A model generated the notes under the pieces. The model saw only the letters and a list, made by a program, of their open reading frames with translations. It did no database searches and was not told the origin of the DNA. A stretch of DNA of 64,000 nt from Helicobacter colisuis (GTDB lineage: Bacteria; Campylobacterota; Campylobacteria; Campylobacterales; Helicobacteraceae): contig NZ_JAMOKX010000002.1 in the NCBI RefSeq assembly GCF_023646285.1, forward strand, positions 124,001 through 188,000, read 5' to 3'. Position 1 is the stretch's first letter; every line of letters begins with the position of its first letter. The position numbers and the translations under genes were made by a program. This document shows, one piece after another, positions 1 to 9,485 of the stretch.

Positions 1-83
1 CTTTAGCGTTTCTGTATGGTTTGTCTATTGTTATTGCTAAAATAGTTAATCCTTATAAAAATGAGACAGATGAGAATGAATGA
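1..83 (+). CDS. tatC: TatC, C-terminal end (partial)
   Basis: The reading frame open from the window edge encodes LAFLYGLSIVIAKIVNP, a hydrophobic helix, followed by a short charged tail and a TGA stop at 81-83. This resembles the last transmembrane helix and tail of TatC, the multispanning receptor of the twin-arginine export system. In related Campylobacterota tatC lies directly upstream of queA (recalled, not checked), and here it overlaps queA by a few bases. Only 26 residues are visible, so the call rests on the helix pattern and the neighbour. Confidence 0.6.
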   Translation, partial: LAFLYGLSIVIAKIVNPYKNETDENE

Positions 84-1116
84 ATTATTGCTAGAGAGTT
101 ATGACTATAAGCTCCCTAAAGAGCTAATCGCTCTTAGCCCAATAATGCCACAAGAAAATGCTAAACTTTTGGTCTATGACAGAAAAGATTGCTCTATTGC
201 ACATACGACTTTTAGAGATTTTGCCAGTTTTTTACCCAAAAAGACTTTGTTAGTTTTTAATGATACTAAGGTAATTCCTGCTAGAATCTATGGCAAAAAA
301 CCACAAAAAGAAGCCTTGGGTGGTGGAAAAATAGAAGCTTTATTTCATAAAGAAATAATGGAAAATTTATATTTAATGCAGTTAAAAGGACGATTAAAAA
401 TAGGAAATATTGTTGAGTTTGGAGAAGTTTTTGCAAAAATCCTTAAAGATTGTGGAATGGGGTTTAAGGAAGTTTCATTTTTTAAAGATGAAAAATGTTT
501 GCATCCTCTAAGTCACCAAGAGTTTTTTGATTTTTTGCAGCAGTCTGGGCATATCCCTTTGCCACCTTATATTAAGCGTGAGGATAATCAAGAAGATAGA
601 GTAAATTATAATTCTGTTTTTGCTAAAAATATGGGCGCGATTGCTGCTCCAACAGCTTCTTTGCATTTTAGCCAAGAGTCTTTTAGGGCTTTGCAAATGG
701 ACTTTGAGAGTGCTTTTGTAACCTTGCATGTTGGTGCAGGGACTTTTATTGGAGTAAGCACAGAGAATATTTTGGAGCATAAAATGCACCAAGAAACTTT
801 TGTAATACCTAAAGAAAGTGTGGAAAAAATCAAAAAAGCTTCACATATCACTGCCATTGGAACGACTGCCGCAAGAGTTTTGGAGTATTTTGCTCGCACC
901 AAAGAAATGCAAGGAGAGTGTGATTTGTTTTTGCACCCCCAAAATAAGCCGATAATAACAAATGCCTTGTTAACAAATTTTCATTTGCCTAAAACAACTT
1001 TATTAATGCTTGTGGCTTCATTTGTGGGATTAGATGAGACAAAGAGAATTTATCAACAAGCCATTGAAAAGAAATATCGCTTTTATTCTTATGGCGATGG
1101 AATGTTGGTGCTATGA
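76..1116 (+). CDS. queA: S-adenosylmethionine:tRNA ribosyltransferase-isomerase QueA
   Basis: QueA transfers and isomerises the ribose of S-adenosylmethionine onto 7-aminomethyl-7-deazaguanine in tRNA, giving epoxyqueuosine at the wobble position. Family hallmarks seen are YDYKLPKELIA near the start, LLVFNDTKVIPARI, GAIAAPTASLHFS and HVGAGTF, with a NALLTNFHLPKTTLLMLVA segment near the C-terminus. About 346 residues is normal for the family. I prefer the ATG at 76, which gives MNELLLESYDY and matches the length of relatives; in-frame ATGs at 61 and 70 are alternatives. The start overlaps the tatC stop and the end overlaps rsmG by 4 bases (ATGA), so the genes are probably translationally coupled. 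Confidence 0.93.
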   Translation: MNELLLESYDYKLPKELIALSPIMPQENAKLLVYDRKDCSIAHTTFRDFASFLPKKTLLVFNDTKVIPARIYGKKPQKEALGGGKIEALFHKEIMENLYLMQLKGRLKIGNIVEFGEVFAKILKDCGMGFKEVSFFKDEKCLHPLSHQEFFDFLQQSGHIPLPPYIKREDNQEDRVNYNSVFAKNMGAIAAPTASLHFSQESFRALQMDFESAFVTLHVGAGTFIGVSTENILEHKMHQETFVIPKESVEKIKKASHITAIGTTAARVLEYFARTKEMQGECDLFLHPQNKPIITNALLTNFHLPKTTLLMLVASFVGLDETKRIYQQAIEKKYRFYSYGDGMLVL

Positions 1117-1682
1117 ATTTTGATTTAACAACACAAGCTAATCAAGCTTTAGAATCTTATGCAAAATTGCTTTTAGAGTGGAATGAGATTCATAGTTTAA
1201 GCGGGGCTAGAGATTTGGAGAGTATTTATAAAAATATTCAGGATTCTTTATATCCTTTGGAATTCTTAGGTGAAACTTTAAGAAGCAAGACAAAGCTTTT
1301 TGATGTAGGAAGTGGGAATGGATTTCCGGCTGTTGCTTTAGGGATTGCGCTTGGAATTGAAGTTGTGTTATGTGAGCCTAATGCCAAAAAGGCTGCTTTT
1401 TTGCAGAATCTTAAATCACAATTGGGATTAAAAAAATTTATGATTTTACGCAAAAAGGTGGAAGAAGTTAAGTTAGATAAAAAGCCAGATTTGATAACTT
1501 CAAGAGCGACTTTTAGCTTGGGTGGGTTTTTGCAAAAAACCCAGTCAATTATTGATAAAAATAGCTTGATTTTGCTTTATAAGGGTTCTTTAGTGCAAAA
1601 TGAGATTCCTCAAGGATTGGAGTGTGAGTGCTTTCAGAGGGATTTTAGAAATTATTTAGTAATCAAAGGAGAGAAGATATGA
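1113..1682 (+). CDS. rsmG: 16S rRNA (guanine(527)-N7)-methyltransferase RsmG
   Basis: RsmG (GidB) methylates N7 of G527 in 16S rRNA using S-adenosylmethionine. The sequence shows the expected N-terminal helix with LLLEWNEIHSLSGARD, the Rossmann motif FDVGSGNGFPAVALGIALG, the acidic segment VVLCEPNAKKAAFLQ and the LITSRATFSL motif. At 189 residues it has normal length for Campylobacterota. It overlaps queA by 4 bases upstream and the next small gene by 4 bases downstream, so it sits inside one transcription unit. Confidence 0.92.
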   Translation: MNFDLTTQANQALESYAKLLLEWNEIHSLSGARDLESIYKNIQDSLYPLEFLGETLRSKTKLFDVGSGNGFPAVALGIALGIEVVLCEPNAKKAAFLQNLKSQLGLKKFMILRKKVEEVKLDKKPDLITSRATFSLGGFLQKTQSIIDKNSLILLYKGSLVQNEIPQGLECECFQRDFRNYLVIKGEKI

Positions 1683-1897
1683 TAAAGATTTTATTGATTA
1701 TTTTATTGGTGGTTGGAATTTATTTTTTTGTCCGAAAGATCGGCTCTAAAAACACACAAGAAACTCACTCAAAAAAGCCTAATTGCGAAGAAATTATGCT
1801 AGAGTGTAAAAAATGTGGTATTTATATCTCTTCTAAAGAAGCAATTATTAGCAATGGTGAGTATTACTGCTCTAAAGAATGCTTGGAGAGATCCTAA
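1679..1897 (+). CDS. Small membrane-anchored zinc-ribbon protein (PP0621-like)
   Basis: A 72-residue protein with one N-terminal transmembrane helix (about residues 2-18), a short polar linker, then four cysteines arranged as CKKCG and, 20 residues on, YYCSKEC, a likely zinc-binding knuckle facing the cytoplasm. The layout fits the PP0621/YHS-like small proteins often found in proteobacteria next to RNA-modification genes. The function is unknown. It overlaps rsmG by 4 bases (ATGA) and is followed without a gap by the next gene. Confidence 0.7.
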   Translation: MIKILLIILLVVGIYFFVRKIGSKNTQETHSKKPNCEEIMLECKKCGIYISSKEAIISNGEYYCSKECLERS

Positions 1898-2266
1898 ATG
1901 CTAATTTTAAATCATAAGCTTATTAATCCTTTAAAAATTATTTATGTAGATTCAGCTAAAGCCATTGAAAAAACTTTACCTAATGAATTTTTAGTGATTA
2001 ATGGGGATTTGGAATTGGCAAAATTTTGTTATGAAAATGCAGTAGAATATGCCAGTGTGGTCAGGAATCTTACAGAGGCATTGTTGCTTGTGAATCTTGG
2101 AGTAAAATTTTTAATTTGTGAAGATTTGCAAAAAGCAAAGGAAATACAAAAATTAGCTGAAAATTATTTATTTGATTCAAAAGTTTTATTGTGTATTTCA
2201 TTGGACTACGAAATTGAACACGCTGCTAAGGCAGGGATTGATGGGGTAATTTTTTGGAAAATTTAG
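1898..2266 (+). CDS. Conserved hypothetical protein, small alpha/beta fold
   Basis: I do not recognise this 122-residue protein. It has alternating hydrophobic strands and amphipathic helices and no signal peptide. The C-terminal part (KVLLCISLDYEIEHAAKAGIDGVIFWKI) has the helix-strand rhythm of a TIM-barrel or flavodoxin-like unit, where AAKAGIDGVIF resembles a closing beta-alpha element. Its ATG follows the preceding stop directly and its end overlaps the Crp/Fnr gene by 13 bases, so it is part of the operon. It is real by position and tight packing; no role is assigned. Confidence 0.6.
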   Translation: MLILNHKLINPLKIIYVDSAKAIEKTLPNEFLVINGDLELAKFCYENAVEYASVVRNLTEALLLVNLGVKFLICEDLQKAKEIQKLAENYLFDSKVLLCISLDYEIEHAAKAGIDGVIFWKI

Positions 2267-2904
2267 GGGAGTTTGAGCCATTTTGTGAATTAGATTTAGA
2301 ATCGCAAAAAGCTTTGGCTAGGATTGCTACTTTAAAAAAATATAAAAAGAAAGAAATTATTTTTTATGAAGAAGATGAAGTTAGAGAAATTTATTTTTTA
2401 ATTAAGGGTGGCGTGAAAATTTATAAAGTGGATAGATTTGATAGTGAAGTATTTTTTGGCATCTCTACAAAAGGTTTATTAAATGATTGTGATGATGCAA
2501 AAAAATTAGTATCTTTTATGAATGTGGAGTGTGTAGAAGATTCTTTGGTGGCTTGTTTTGGAGTAGAGGGATTGCAAGCTGTTTTTGATTCTTATCCACA
2601 GATTTTAAAAATGTTTTTCAAAGAGGCGTTTAAAAGGATTAAGGTTTTTGAAAATGTAGTTTTGAGAGAATTGATTTTTGATAGCACAGCTAAAGTTGCT
2701 TATTCTTTGTATTTTGATTTAGATGAGTTTAATACCCATAAAAAACAAGAAAATGCAGCTTTTTTGAATATTCAACCAGAAACACTTTCAAGGATTCTAA
2801 AAAAACTGCATCGCGATAATATAATAAAAACCAATCAAGCAGGAAAAATAGAGATTTTAGATTTGCATAAACTTCAAATGATTTTTAAACAGGATGCAAA
2901 ATGA
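2254..2904 (+). CDS. Crp/Fnr-family transcriptional regulator
   Basis: A 216-residue regulator. Residues about 10-125 form a cyclic-nucleotide-binding-like beta barrel (ARIATLKKYKKKEIIFYEEDEVREIYFLIKG is split here by its GGV turn), followed by a long dimerisation helix and a C-terminal winged helix in which AAFLNIQPETLSRILKKL is the recognition region. The start is TTG at 2254, seven bases after a GGGG stretch. I see no Fnr-type N-terminal cysteine cluster, so oxygen sensing through an iron-sulfur cluster is unlikely. It overlaps the following PilJ-type sensor gene by 4 bases. Campylobacterota relatives include NssR-type nitrosative-stress regulators, but the ligand here is unknown. Confidence 0.85.
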   Translation: MENLGEFEPFCELDLESQKALARIATLKKYKKKEIIFYEEDEVREIYFLIKGGVKIYKVDRFDSEVFFGISTKGLLNDCDDAKKLVSFMNVECVEDSLVACFGVEGLQAVFDSYPQILKMFFKEAFKRIKVFENVVLRELIFDSTAKVAYSLYFDLDEFNTHKKQENAAFLNIQPETLSRILKKLHRDNIIKTNQAGKIEILDLHKLQMIFKQDAK

Positions 2905-4259
2905 CAAAAATCGTTACACGCCTTATCGTTATTGGCATTATCACAACAATTTGTGTAGGGATTATGATGGTTTCTGTTATTTTGATTAATCAAAGAAGCT
3001 TGCAAGATGGGTATTTGATTAATATTGCAGGCAAACAAAGAATGCTTACTCAAAAAATTGCTAAAGAAATTTTTATGATTAACTCTCAGAATAAGCGAGG
3101 ATTTGATGAACTAAATCAGTCTATTAAGGATTTTGAAAGCAATCTTGATATTTTGCAATATGGCAGTCAGGATGAAAACATTAATGCATCTACTAATTTG
3201 ACAATTATTAAGCAGCTTAATTCAATTAAGAAGCAATGGTTAGTCTTTAAAAAAGAGGTGCAAGATTTTCAAAAAAAGGCATACAATATCTATATAGATA
3301 GAAATTTTTTAGAGGATAATAATTTGGTAATTTTAAGGCTTTCAGATCGTATTGTTCAAACGATGGTGGAAGCAAAAATACCACAACACATGATTGATGA
3401 GGCGGGTAAGCAAAGAATGCTTATTCAAAGAATGGCGTATTTACTAATCCATTATACTAATCAATGGGATGGTGTTTCTTATCGTGAATTAAAAGAAGTT
3501 TGTGATTTGTATGATTCTATGATTTTAAGTTTTTATCGCAATAAAAATTATCAAAAATACCCTAATGTTTATAAGGCTATTAAGGAAAATTATGAGTTTT
3601 GGAGAGTTTATTATCGGCATCTTCAAAGTGCTATGGTTATGCAAGAGGCAATAGTAGGGAACTTAAAAAATATTGCTGTGCAGAATACGGATTTGTTAAA
3701 TCAGATTAACTGGATGGTGAATTATTATTCAGATGTTTCTACTCATTCGCGCTCTTATTTGGAAAAATTTCAATATGTAGCGGCTTTTATTATGGTGCTT
3801 TTGGCATTGCATTCAATGAGAAATTTATTTAATATTCACACGCATCTTAAAAAGTTTGTTAAAAAAACCCAAATGTTAGCACAAGGCGATTTTAAGGGGA
3901 ATCTAGCAGAGGCTATCAAGCTAGAGGGGGAAAGTGAATTGTCTCTTGCTTCAAAGAATCTTTCTAGTTTTTTAAATAAATTCCATATGGCAAAAGAAAC
4001 TTCAAATCGCGCTAAAGAATTGAGTGATGATATTAGTCGAGAGATTTTAGAATTAAGTGAGGAAATTAGAGAAAAGCTTGAAATGACACAAATTAGTCAA
4101 AATAAAAGAAAAAGCATAGAAAACGCGATTAATTTGGGTGAAGATATAGCGATTCAATCCAGTGAGCAATTAATTGTTGTTGCAAGATTACTAGAAAAGC
4201 TCCATGCAATTTTGCAGGATATTGAAAAATCCTGCGAAGAAAAGGAAAATAAAAAGTAG
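2901..4259 (+). CDS. Membrane sensor with two PilJ/NarX-type domains and no output domain
   Basis: A 452-residue protein with a transmembrane helix at about 7-29, a large periplasmic part, a second helix at about 290-306, a HAMP-like stretch and a long coiled coil to the end. The periplasmic part has two copies of the P-box-like motif AGKQRML, near residues 43 and 168, typical of the type IV pili methyl-accepting chemotaxis N-terminal domain (PilJ) and related to the nitrate-binding region of NarX. The C-terminus has neither the chemoreceptor hairpin nor a histidine kinase domain. It overlaps the Crp/Fnr regulator by 4 bases, which suggests a joint signalling role. Confidence 0.75.
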   Translation: MTKIVTRLIVIGIITTICVGIMMVSVILINQRSLQDGYLINIAGKQRMLTQKIAKEIFMINSQNKRGFDELNQSIKDFESNLDILQYGSQDENINASTNLTIIKQLNSIKKQWLVFKKEVQDFQKKAYNIYIDRNFLEDNNLVILRLSDRIVQTMVEAKIPQHMIDEAGKQRMLIQRMAYLLIHYTNQWDGVSYRELKEVCDLYDSMILSFYRNKNYQKYPNVYKAIKENYEFWRVYYRHLQSAMVMQEAIVGNLKNIAVQNTDLLNQINWMVNYYSDVSTHSRSYLEKFQYVAAFIMVLLALHSMRNLFNIHTHLKKFVKKTQMLAQGDFKGNLAEAIKLEGESELSLASKNLSSFLNKFHMAKETSNRAKELSDDISREILELSEEIREKLEMTQISQNKRKSIENAINLGEDIAIQSSEQLIVVARLLEKLHAILQDIEKSCEEKENKK

Positions 4260-4292
4260 ATTCTAAATTTAAGTAAGCAAAAAAAAGATTGA

Positions 4293-4673
4293 TTACATTC
4301 CCTTTTTGGCTTCTTCAAGTCTTTGCTCTTCAGAAATGTTTTGTGCAAGATTATCCCAGCGCAATTTAGCACCTCCTAGAAGATGAAAGTGCAGGTAAGG
4401 AATCTCTTGTCCTCCATCAATTCCGACATTGCTAATGATGCGGTAACCATTTTTGTCTAAACCTAGGGTTTTGGCGCATTCTTGGATAAATTCTGTCATT
4501 CCCGCCATTTCTTTGGGGCTTAATTGCTGGAAGTCTTTAGTGAATTTTTTGGGAATGATTAAGACATGAATGGGGGCTTTTGGGGCAATATCGTGGAAAG
4601 CAAGAAAATCTTCATTTTCTAAAACTTTATTACAAGGTGCTTCACCTTTGATAATTTTTTCAAAAATAGTCAT
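4293..4673 (-). CDS. HIT family (HinT-like) nucleotide hydrolase
   Basis: A 126-residue histidine-triad protein that would cleave AMP from nucleoside phosphoramidates or similar substrates. It starts IFEKIIKGEAPCNKVLENED, ends with the family signature region, and contains PKAPIHVLIIPKK. The triad reads PYLHFHLLGG, so the first His of HxHxH is Tyr while the middle, catalytic His and the third are present. I use the ATG at 4673, which has AAGGA seven bases upstream, rather than a TTG two codons earlier. It is convergent with the PilJ-type gene and divergent from pheS. In H. pylori the HIT gene also neighbours pheS (HP0404/HP0403, recalled). Confidence 0.88.
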   Translation of the reverse strand: MTIFEKIIKGEAPCNKVLENEDFLAFHDIAPKAPIHVLIIPKKFTKDFQQLSPKEMAGMTEFIQECAKTLGLDKNGYRIISNVGIDGGQEIPYLHFHLLGGAKLRWDNLAQNISEEQRLEEAKKGM

Positions 4674-4766
4674 TTGCAATCCTTTATTAAGAAGTTTTTT
4701 TGGAATTCTACCTTAATTTTGTGCAGTATTTTTTAAAAAATTAAGAAAAGTAAATCATTTTTTTAT

Positions 4767-4772
4767 TACAAT
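4767..4772 (+). promoter_or_regulatory. -10 box of the pheS operon
   Basis: TACAAT lies 39 bases upstream of the pheS start, behind a run of seven T residues. Campylobacterota sigma-70 promoters typically have a good -10 box, T-rich upstream periodicity and no clear -35, which is what is seen. A start site near 4779 is inferred. Confidence 0.5.
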
Positions 4773-4810
4773 TTCTAAAAATAATTGACTTAGAAAACAG
4801 GAAGGAACTA

Positions 4811-5806
4811 TTGGAAGAGGTATTTTCTAGAATTAATCAAGCTAAAAACACTGCAGAATTAGAAGAGATTCGTATTTCGGTGATGGGAAAAAAAGGAAGT
4901 TTGACTGCAAAATTTGCAGCATTAAAAAATTGCGATGAAGCCCAGAAAAAGACTTTGGCAAAAGAATTGAATTTATTAAAAATTGAATTTGAAAAAGCTT
5001 TGGCTAATAAAAAAGAAGAGTTAAGTTTTAAAGAATTGCAAGAGAAATTACAAGCACAAAAAATTGATGTTTCTTTGTTTAGTCCTTGTAGTTTTAAAGG
5101 CTCAAATCATCCAATTATGCTAATGTTAGATAGAATTGTAGAGTATTTTTTAAGTATGAATTTTATGATTAAAACAGGACCTTTAGTAGAAGATGATTTT
5201 CATAATTTTGAAGCCTTAAATCTTCCAAAATATCATCCAGCAAGAGATATGCAAGATACTTTTTATTTTAAAGATGGAAAGCTCTTAAGGACACATACTT
5301 CTCCTGTGCAGATTCGAACAATGGAATCTCAAAAGCCTCCTATTCGTATGATTTGTCCGGGGAATGTTTTTCGTTGCGATTATGATTTGACACATACGCC
5401 AATGTTTCATCAAGTGGAGGGTTTGGTTGTTGAGAATGGTAAAGATTCTGTGAGTTTTGCGAATTTGAAGTTTATTTTGGAAGATTTTTTAAAATATATG
5501 TTTGGGGATGTAAAGGTTCGATTTAGATCAAGCTATTTCCCTTTTACAGAGCCTAGCGCGGAAGTAGATATGAGTTGTATTTTTTGCAAAGGAGAGGGTT
5601 GTCGCGTTTGTTCTCACACGGGTTGGTTGGAAGTGCTTGGCTGTGGATGTGTGAGTGAAAATGTCTTTAGGGCAGTTGGATATGAGGATGTTAGTGGTTA
5701 TGCCTTTGGATTGGGAGTTGAGAGATTTGCAATGTTGGCTTATAGTGTGCCAGATTTACGCGCATTTTTTGAAAGTGATTTGAGAATTTTGGAGCAGTTT
5801 CAATGA
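4811..5806 (+). CDS. pheS: Phenylalanyl-tRNA synthetase alpha subunit
   Basis: PheS is the catalytic alpha chain of the alpha2-beta2 synthetase that charges tRNA-Phe. An N-terminal coiled coil (residues about 1-75) precedes the class II catalytic domain, with [36 protein letters not shown] (motif 2 region) and the motif 3 [11 protein letters not shown]-like segment ([12 protein letters not shown]). A Cys-rich insert [12 protein letters not shown] is visible and is common in bacterial PheS. At 331 residues it is of normal length. The start is TTG at 4811 with AAGGA about four bases upstream; no ATG fits better. It overlaps pheT by 4 bases. Confidence 0.96.
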   Translation: MEEVFSRINQAKNTAELEEIRISVMGKKGSLTAKFAALKNCDEAQKKTLAKELNLLKIEFEKALANKKEELSFKELQEKLQAQKIDVSLFSPCSFKGSNHPIMLMLDRIVEYFLSMNFMIKTGPLVEDDFHNFEALNLPKYHPARDMQDTFYFKDGKLLRTHTSPVQIRTMESQKPPIRMICPGNVFRCDYDLTHTPMFHQVEGLVVENGKDSVSFANLKFILEDFLKYMFGDVKVRFRSSYFPFTEPSAEVDMSCIFCKGEGCRVCSHTGWLEVLGCGCVSENVFRAVGYEDVSGYAFGLGVERFAMLAYSVPDLRAFFESDLRILEQFQ

Positions 5807-8178
5807 AATTTACAAGAAGTATTTTAAAGCATTTTTTACCTTTAGAGAATGTCAGTAGCGAGGTAATTTATAAAACATTAAATAAAATTGGTTTGGAAGT
5901 GGAATCGTTCCAAAAAATTTGTGCTCCAAAAAAGGTTGTGGTGGGCAAAATTTTGGAGTGTCAAAAGCATCCCGATGCTACTAAATTAAATGTTTGTCAA
6001 GTTGCAGTGAGTGGAAGTGAGGGCAATTATGAGATGCGACAAATTGTTTGTGGTGCTCCCAATGCTAGAGCAGGAATCTTTGTTGCTGTTGCGTTAGAGG
6101 GGGCTATTTTGCCGCAAGTTACAATCAAAAAGGCGGTATTAAGAGGAGTAGAGAGTTGTGGTATGCTATGTTCTACGACCGAGCTTGGATTTCCTGCTAT
6201 TAATGATGGAATTGTGGAGCTTGATGGAAGTATTGGTGTATTAGAGATTGGTAAAGAACTCTTGGAGTATCCACATTTTAATGATGAGGTTTATGAAGTT
6301 TCAATTACTCCAAATCGCGGTGATTGTATGAGTTTAATTGGAATTGCTAGGGATTTAAGTGTGGCGCTTAATTTGGAGAGAAAATCACTAGAATCGCTAA
6401 AAAGCACAGAAAATGCACCAGGTATTGGTCGTGTGTTGCAAATTACAGCAGAAAAAGGGCATGATTCTTCTTTGTTGTATTGCGCAATGGAGACAGAACC
6501 CATTGTAATTCCACTTTGCGTGAGTTTATTTTTAGCTTACAATGATTCTTTGGCAAAGCATTGGCTTTTAAATACTTTGAATTTTTCTACGCTAGTGAGT
6601 GGGGTGATTTTAAATGCTTATCCACAGACATTTTGTCAATTAGGCAAAGCTTCTGGGGAAAATAAAGTGGTGTTAAATCTTCAAGTTGATGAGTTAGGCT
6701 TTGAGAGCGTTTATCATAATGGTAAAAAACTTTCTGTGATTGGCATTAAATCCTGCTTAAATGAAGAAAGCTTAAGAGATCTAGGAGAAGGAAGAGAGTT
6801 TATTATCTTAGAGGCAAGTTATATTCCTCCCAAAATCATTGCACAGAAGGTTTTAGAAACTAAAAGTAAATCTAAAGTGGATCCTAAAGTTTTTCAGCGC
6901 ACAGCCAGAGGCAGTAATCCTAATTTGCAAATGGGTTTTGATGTATTAGGTAAGCTTTTGTGTTGTGAAGATGTTGTTTTATATAGCGATTCTCAAGAGC
7001 TAATCGCAACACAAAATTGCAATCCTATCACTATTAGCATTCCTTTAATAGCTAAGACAATTGGGACTGGGCTGGATCGCACAAAAGTTGTGCAGATTTT
7101 ACAGGCATTGGAATTTAAAATTGAGATTCCTGTGGATGAAAATTTGCTTGTGGTAACGCCACCACCTTTTAGACACGATATTTCAAGCTATCAAGATGTA
7201 GCAGAAGAAGTGATTAGATTTATTGGGATTGATGAGATTCCAAGTCAGCCTTTGGTGCTCATTCAAGGTAATCAAAACAATGCTGAATCAAACTTTTATC
7301 GCTTTAAACGGCAACTAGCTAAAAAAGCAATTGGAGTAAATTTTAATGAGAGTGTGCATTTTGTTTTTCAAGATAAACAAAAACTTCAACGATATGGCTT
7401 TGAAGTCTTGAAGGATGAGCTAGAATTGCTTAATCCTATCACTAATGAGTTAAATACTTTGCGAAGCACCTTGCTTTTAGGTTTGTTAGAGGCAGCACGA
7501 TTGAATAAAAACAATGGTTTTAATGGGATTTCTCTAATGGAAGTAGGAGAAGTTTATGATTCTAATCGCAATCAAAGCACAAAAATTGCATTCTTGCAAA
7601 GTGGATTAGTAGCACAAGAGCGCTATCCTAATGCAAAAGGAATTAAAGGAGATTATTTTGCTTTTGCTAATAGAATCTCCCGTGTAATTGGAGAATTTTC
7701 ATTGCAAGAAACGCAAAGCAAGGTAGGAATTTTTCACCCAGGACAATGTGCAAAAATGATTTATAACAATCAAGAAATCGGTATTCTCTCAGCACTTCAT
7801 CCGCAAATTGCAGAAGAGTTTGGGCTAGAAGATACTTACTTGTGTGAAGTGGATTTAGAAAAACTCTCTAGCAAAAATCCACAAGTTGAAATGTATTCGA
7901 AATTCCAAAAAATCACTCGAGATTTAAGTGTGGTTGTAAATAAATCAATCCCTTATTATCGCCTAAAAGAGACAATTTCTAGTTTGAATATTCCTGTTAT
8001 TGTTGGCTTTTATCCACTAGATATTTATAAAGATGATAATCTCAAAGAATCAATTAGCTTAACTATCCGCTTTGAACTTCAATCACACCAAAAAACTTTA
8101 GAAGAAAAAGACATTGGGAGTGTGATGGATCAAGTTTTAGAAGCATTAGCGCAGAATCATAAGGTAGTATTGCGATGA
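5803..8178 (+). CDS. pheT: Phenylalanyl-tRNA synthetase beta subunit
   Basis: PheT is the beta chain of phenylalanyl-tRNA synthetase, giving tRNA binding and editing. Domains in order are an N-terminal segment, the OB-fold tRNA-binding domain (about 40-150: [20 protein letters not shown]), B1/B5 regions with [20 protein letters not shown] and [19 protein letters not shown], the pseudo-catalytic core ([20 protein letters not shown]) and a C-terminal FDX-ACB domain from about 700 ([13 protein letters not shown]). At 791 residues it is full length. It overlaps pheS and aroA by 4 bases each. Confidence 0.96.
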   Translation: MKFTRSILKHFLPLENVSSEVIYKTLNKIGLEVESFQKICAPKKVVVGKILECQKHPDATKLNVCQVAVSGSEGNYEMRQIVCGAPNARAGIFVAVALEGAILPQVTIKKAVLRGVESCGMLCSTTELGFPAINDGIVELDGSIGVLEIGKELLEYPHFNDEVYEVSITPNRGDCMSLIGIARDLSVALNLERKSLESLKSTENAPGIGRVLQITAEKGHDSSLLYCAMETEPIVIPLCVSLFLAYNDSLAKHWLLNTLNFSTLVSGVILNAYPQTFCQLGKASGENKVVLNLQVDELGFESVYHNGKKLSVIGIKSCLNEESLRDLGEGREFIILEASYIPPKIIAQKVLETKSKSKVDPKVFQRTARGSNPNLQMGFDVLGKLLCCEDVVLYSDSQELIATQNCNPITISIPLIAKTIGTGLDRTKVVQILQALEFKIEIPVDENLLVVTPPPFRHDISSYQDVAEEVIRFIGIDEIPSQPLVLIQGNQNNAESNFYRFKRQLAKKAIGVNFNESVHFVFQDKQKLQRYGFEVLKDELELLNPITNELNTLRSTLLLGLLEAARLNKNNGFNGISLMEVGEVYDSNRNQSTKIAFLQSGLVAQERYPNAKGIKGDYFAFANRISRVIGEFSLQETQSKVGIFHPGQCAKMIYNNQEIGILSALHPQIAEEFGLEDTYLCEVDLEKLSSKNPQVEMYSKFQKITRDLSVVVNKSIPYYRLKETISSLNIPVIVGFYPLDIYKDDNLKESISLTIRFELQSHQKTLEEKDIGSVMDQVLEALAQNHKVVLR

Positions 8179-9485
8179 TTTTGAGAGTTTTGGGTGCATC
8201 AAGCTTTGATCTTGAGATACAAGAGATTGCTGCAGACAAGTCTATTTCGCATCGTTGTGCTATTTTTTCGCTTTTGAGCGATAAGCCTTCTTTGATTCGC
8301 AATTACCTTAAAGGCGAAGATACGCTAGATAGTTTGAATATTGCTAAAAGGCTTGGTTTGGAAGTGAGAGAAGAAGGCAGTGAAATGGTGCTAACTCCAC
8401 CGCCAAACATTCAAGAGCCAAGAAGCATTTTAGAATGTGGTAATGCAGGAACAGCTATTAGGCTTTATTTGGGGTTGCTTAGTGCGCAAAAAGGCTTGTT
8501 TGTCTTAAGTGGAGATTGTTATTTAAATAGGCGTCCTATGAAACGCGTTGTGTTGCCATTAAGAAGTATTGGGGCTACGATTTTGGGTCGAGAAGATGGG
8601 AATCTAGCGCCACTTGTTGTGGTAGGAAATGGAAATTTACAAGCTTTTGATTATACCAGTCAAATTCCAAGCGCACAAGTAAAATCAGCTTTGTTGCTAA
8701 GTGGGCTTTTTGCAAAGGGCGATTCGCGCTACAAAGAGCCCGAGCTTAGTCGCGACCATACTGAACGAATGCTAAGTGGAATGGGTGCTGAGATTGAAAG
8801 TAAAATCAATAAAGCAGGTGAAGTGGAGATACACCTTTTGCCTTTAAAACAAAAGCTTAAACCGCTTGTGATGGAGATTCCAGCTGATCCTTCAAGTGCC
8901 TTTTTCTTTGCTTTAGCAGCTGCTATTATGCCAAATTCTCATCTTGTGTTAAAAAATATTTTATTAAATCCAACACGAATCGAAGCTTTTAGAATCTTGG
9001 AAAAAATGGGTGCAAAAATCATCTATAAAGAAGTTTTAAATACCTATGAAAGTATCGGTGATATTGAGATTTTTTCACCACAAAGTTTGCAGAGTGTTGA
9101 AGTGAGTGAGAAAATTTCGTGGTTGATTGATGAGATTCCTGCATTAGCTATTGCAATGGCATGCGCTAAGGGAGTAAGTAAGGTAAAAAATGCCAAGGAA
9201 TTAAGGGTTAAAGAAACCGATAGAATCAAGGCAGTAGTTGAAAATTTGAAACTTTGTGGGATTGAAGCAAGAGAGCTAGAAGATGGCTTTGAGATTAAAG
9301 GAGGAGAGATTAAAAGGGCGGAAGTTCCTAGTTATGGAGATCATAGAATAGCGATGAGTTTTGCAATTGCGGGATTGAAAAATGGAATGGAGATTACCCA
9401 AGCAGAATATATCAACATTTCATTTCCTAACTTTTTAGAAATTTTGAGCAAAATCACGCAGGTGGAGAAAAGAGAATGCAAGTAA
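8175..9485 (+). CDS. aroA: 3-phosphoshikimate 1-carboxyvinyltransferase (EPSP synthase)
   Basis: AroA joins shikimate 3-phosphate and phosphoenolpyruvate in the sixth step of the shikimate pathway. Family motifs are AADKSISHRCAIFSLLSD (phosphate-binding Lys), LECGNAGTAIRLYLGLL, RPMKRVVLPLRSIGA, LRVKETDRIK and SYGDHRIAMSFAIAGL. The Ala in GNAGTAIR is the usual class II-type variant (first-class enzymes have Thr-Met-Arg patterns), so glyphosate tolerance is possible but not shown. At 436 residues it is full length. It overlaps pheT by 4 bases and ispH by 10. Confidence 0.95.
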   Translation: MILRVLGASSFDLEIQEIAADKSISHRCAIFSLLSDKPSLIRNYLKGEDTLDSLNIAKRLGLEVREEGSEMVLTPPPNIQEPRSILECGNAGTAIRLYLGLLSAQKGLFVLSGDCYLNRRPMKRVVLPLRSIGATILGREDGNLAPLVVVGNGNLQAFDYTSQIPSAQVKSALLLSGLFAKGDSRYKEPELSRDHTERMLSGMGAEIESKINKAGEVEIHLLPLKQKLKPLVMEIPADPSSAFFFALAAAIMPNSHLVLKNILLNPTRIEAFRILEKMGAKIIYKEVLNTYESIGDIEIFSPQSLQSVEVSEKISWLIDEIPALAIAMACAKGVSKVKNAKELRVKETDRIKAVVENLKLCGIEARELEDGFEIKGGEIKRAEVPSYGDHRIAMSFAIAGLKNGMEITQAEYINISFPNFLEILSKITQVEKRECK

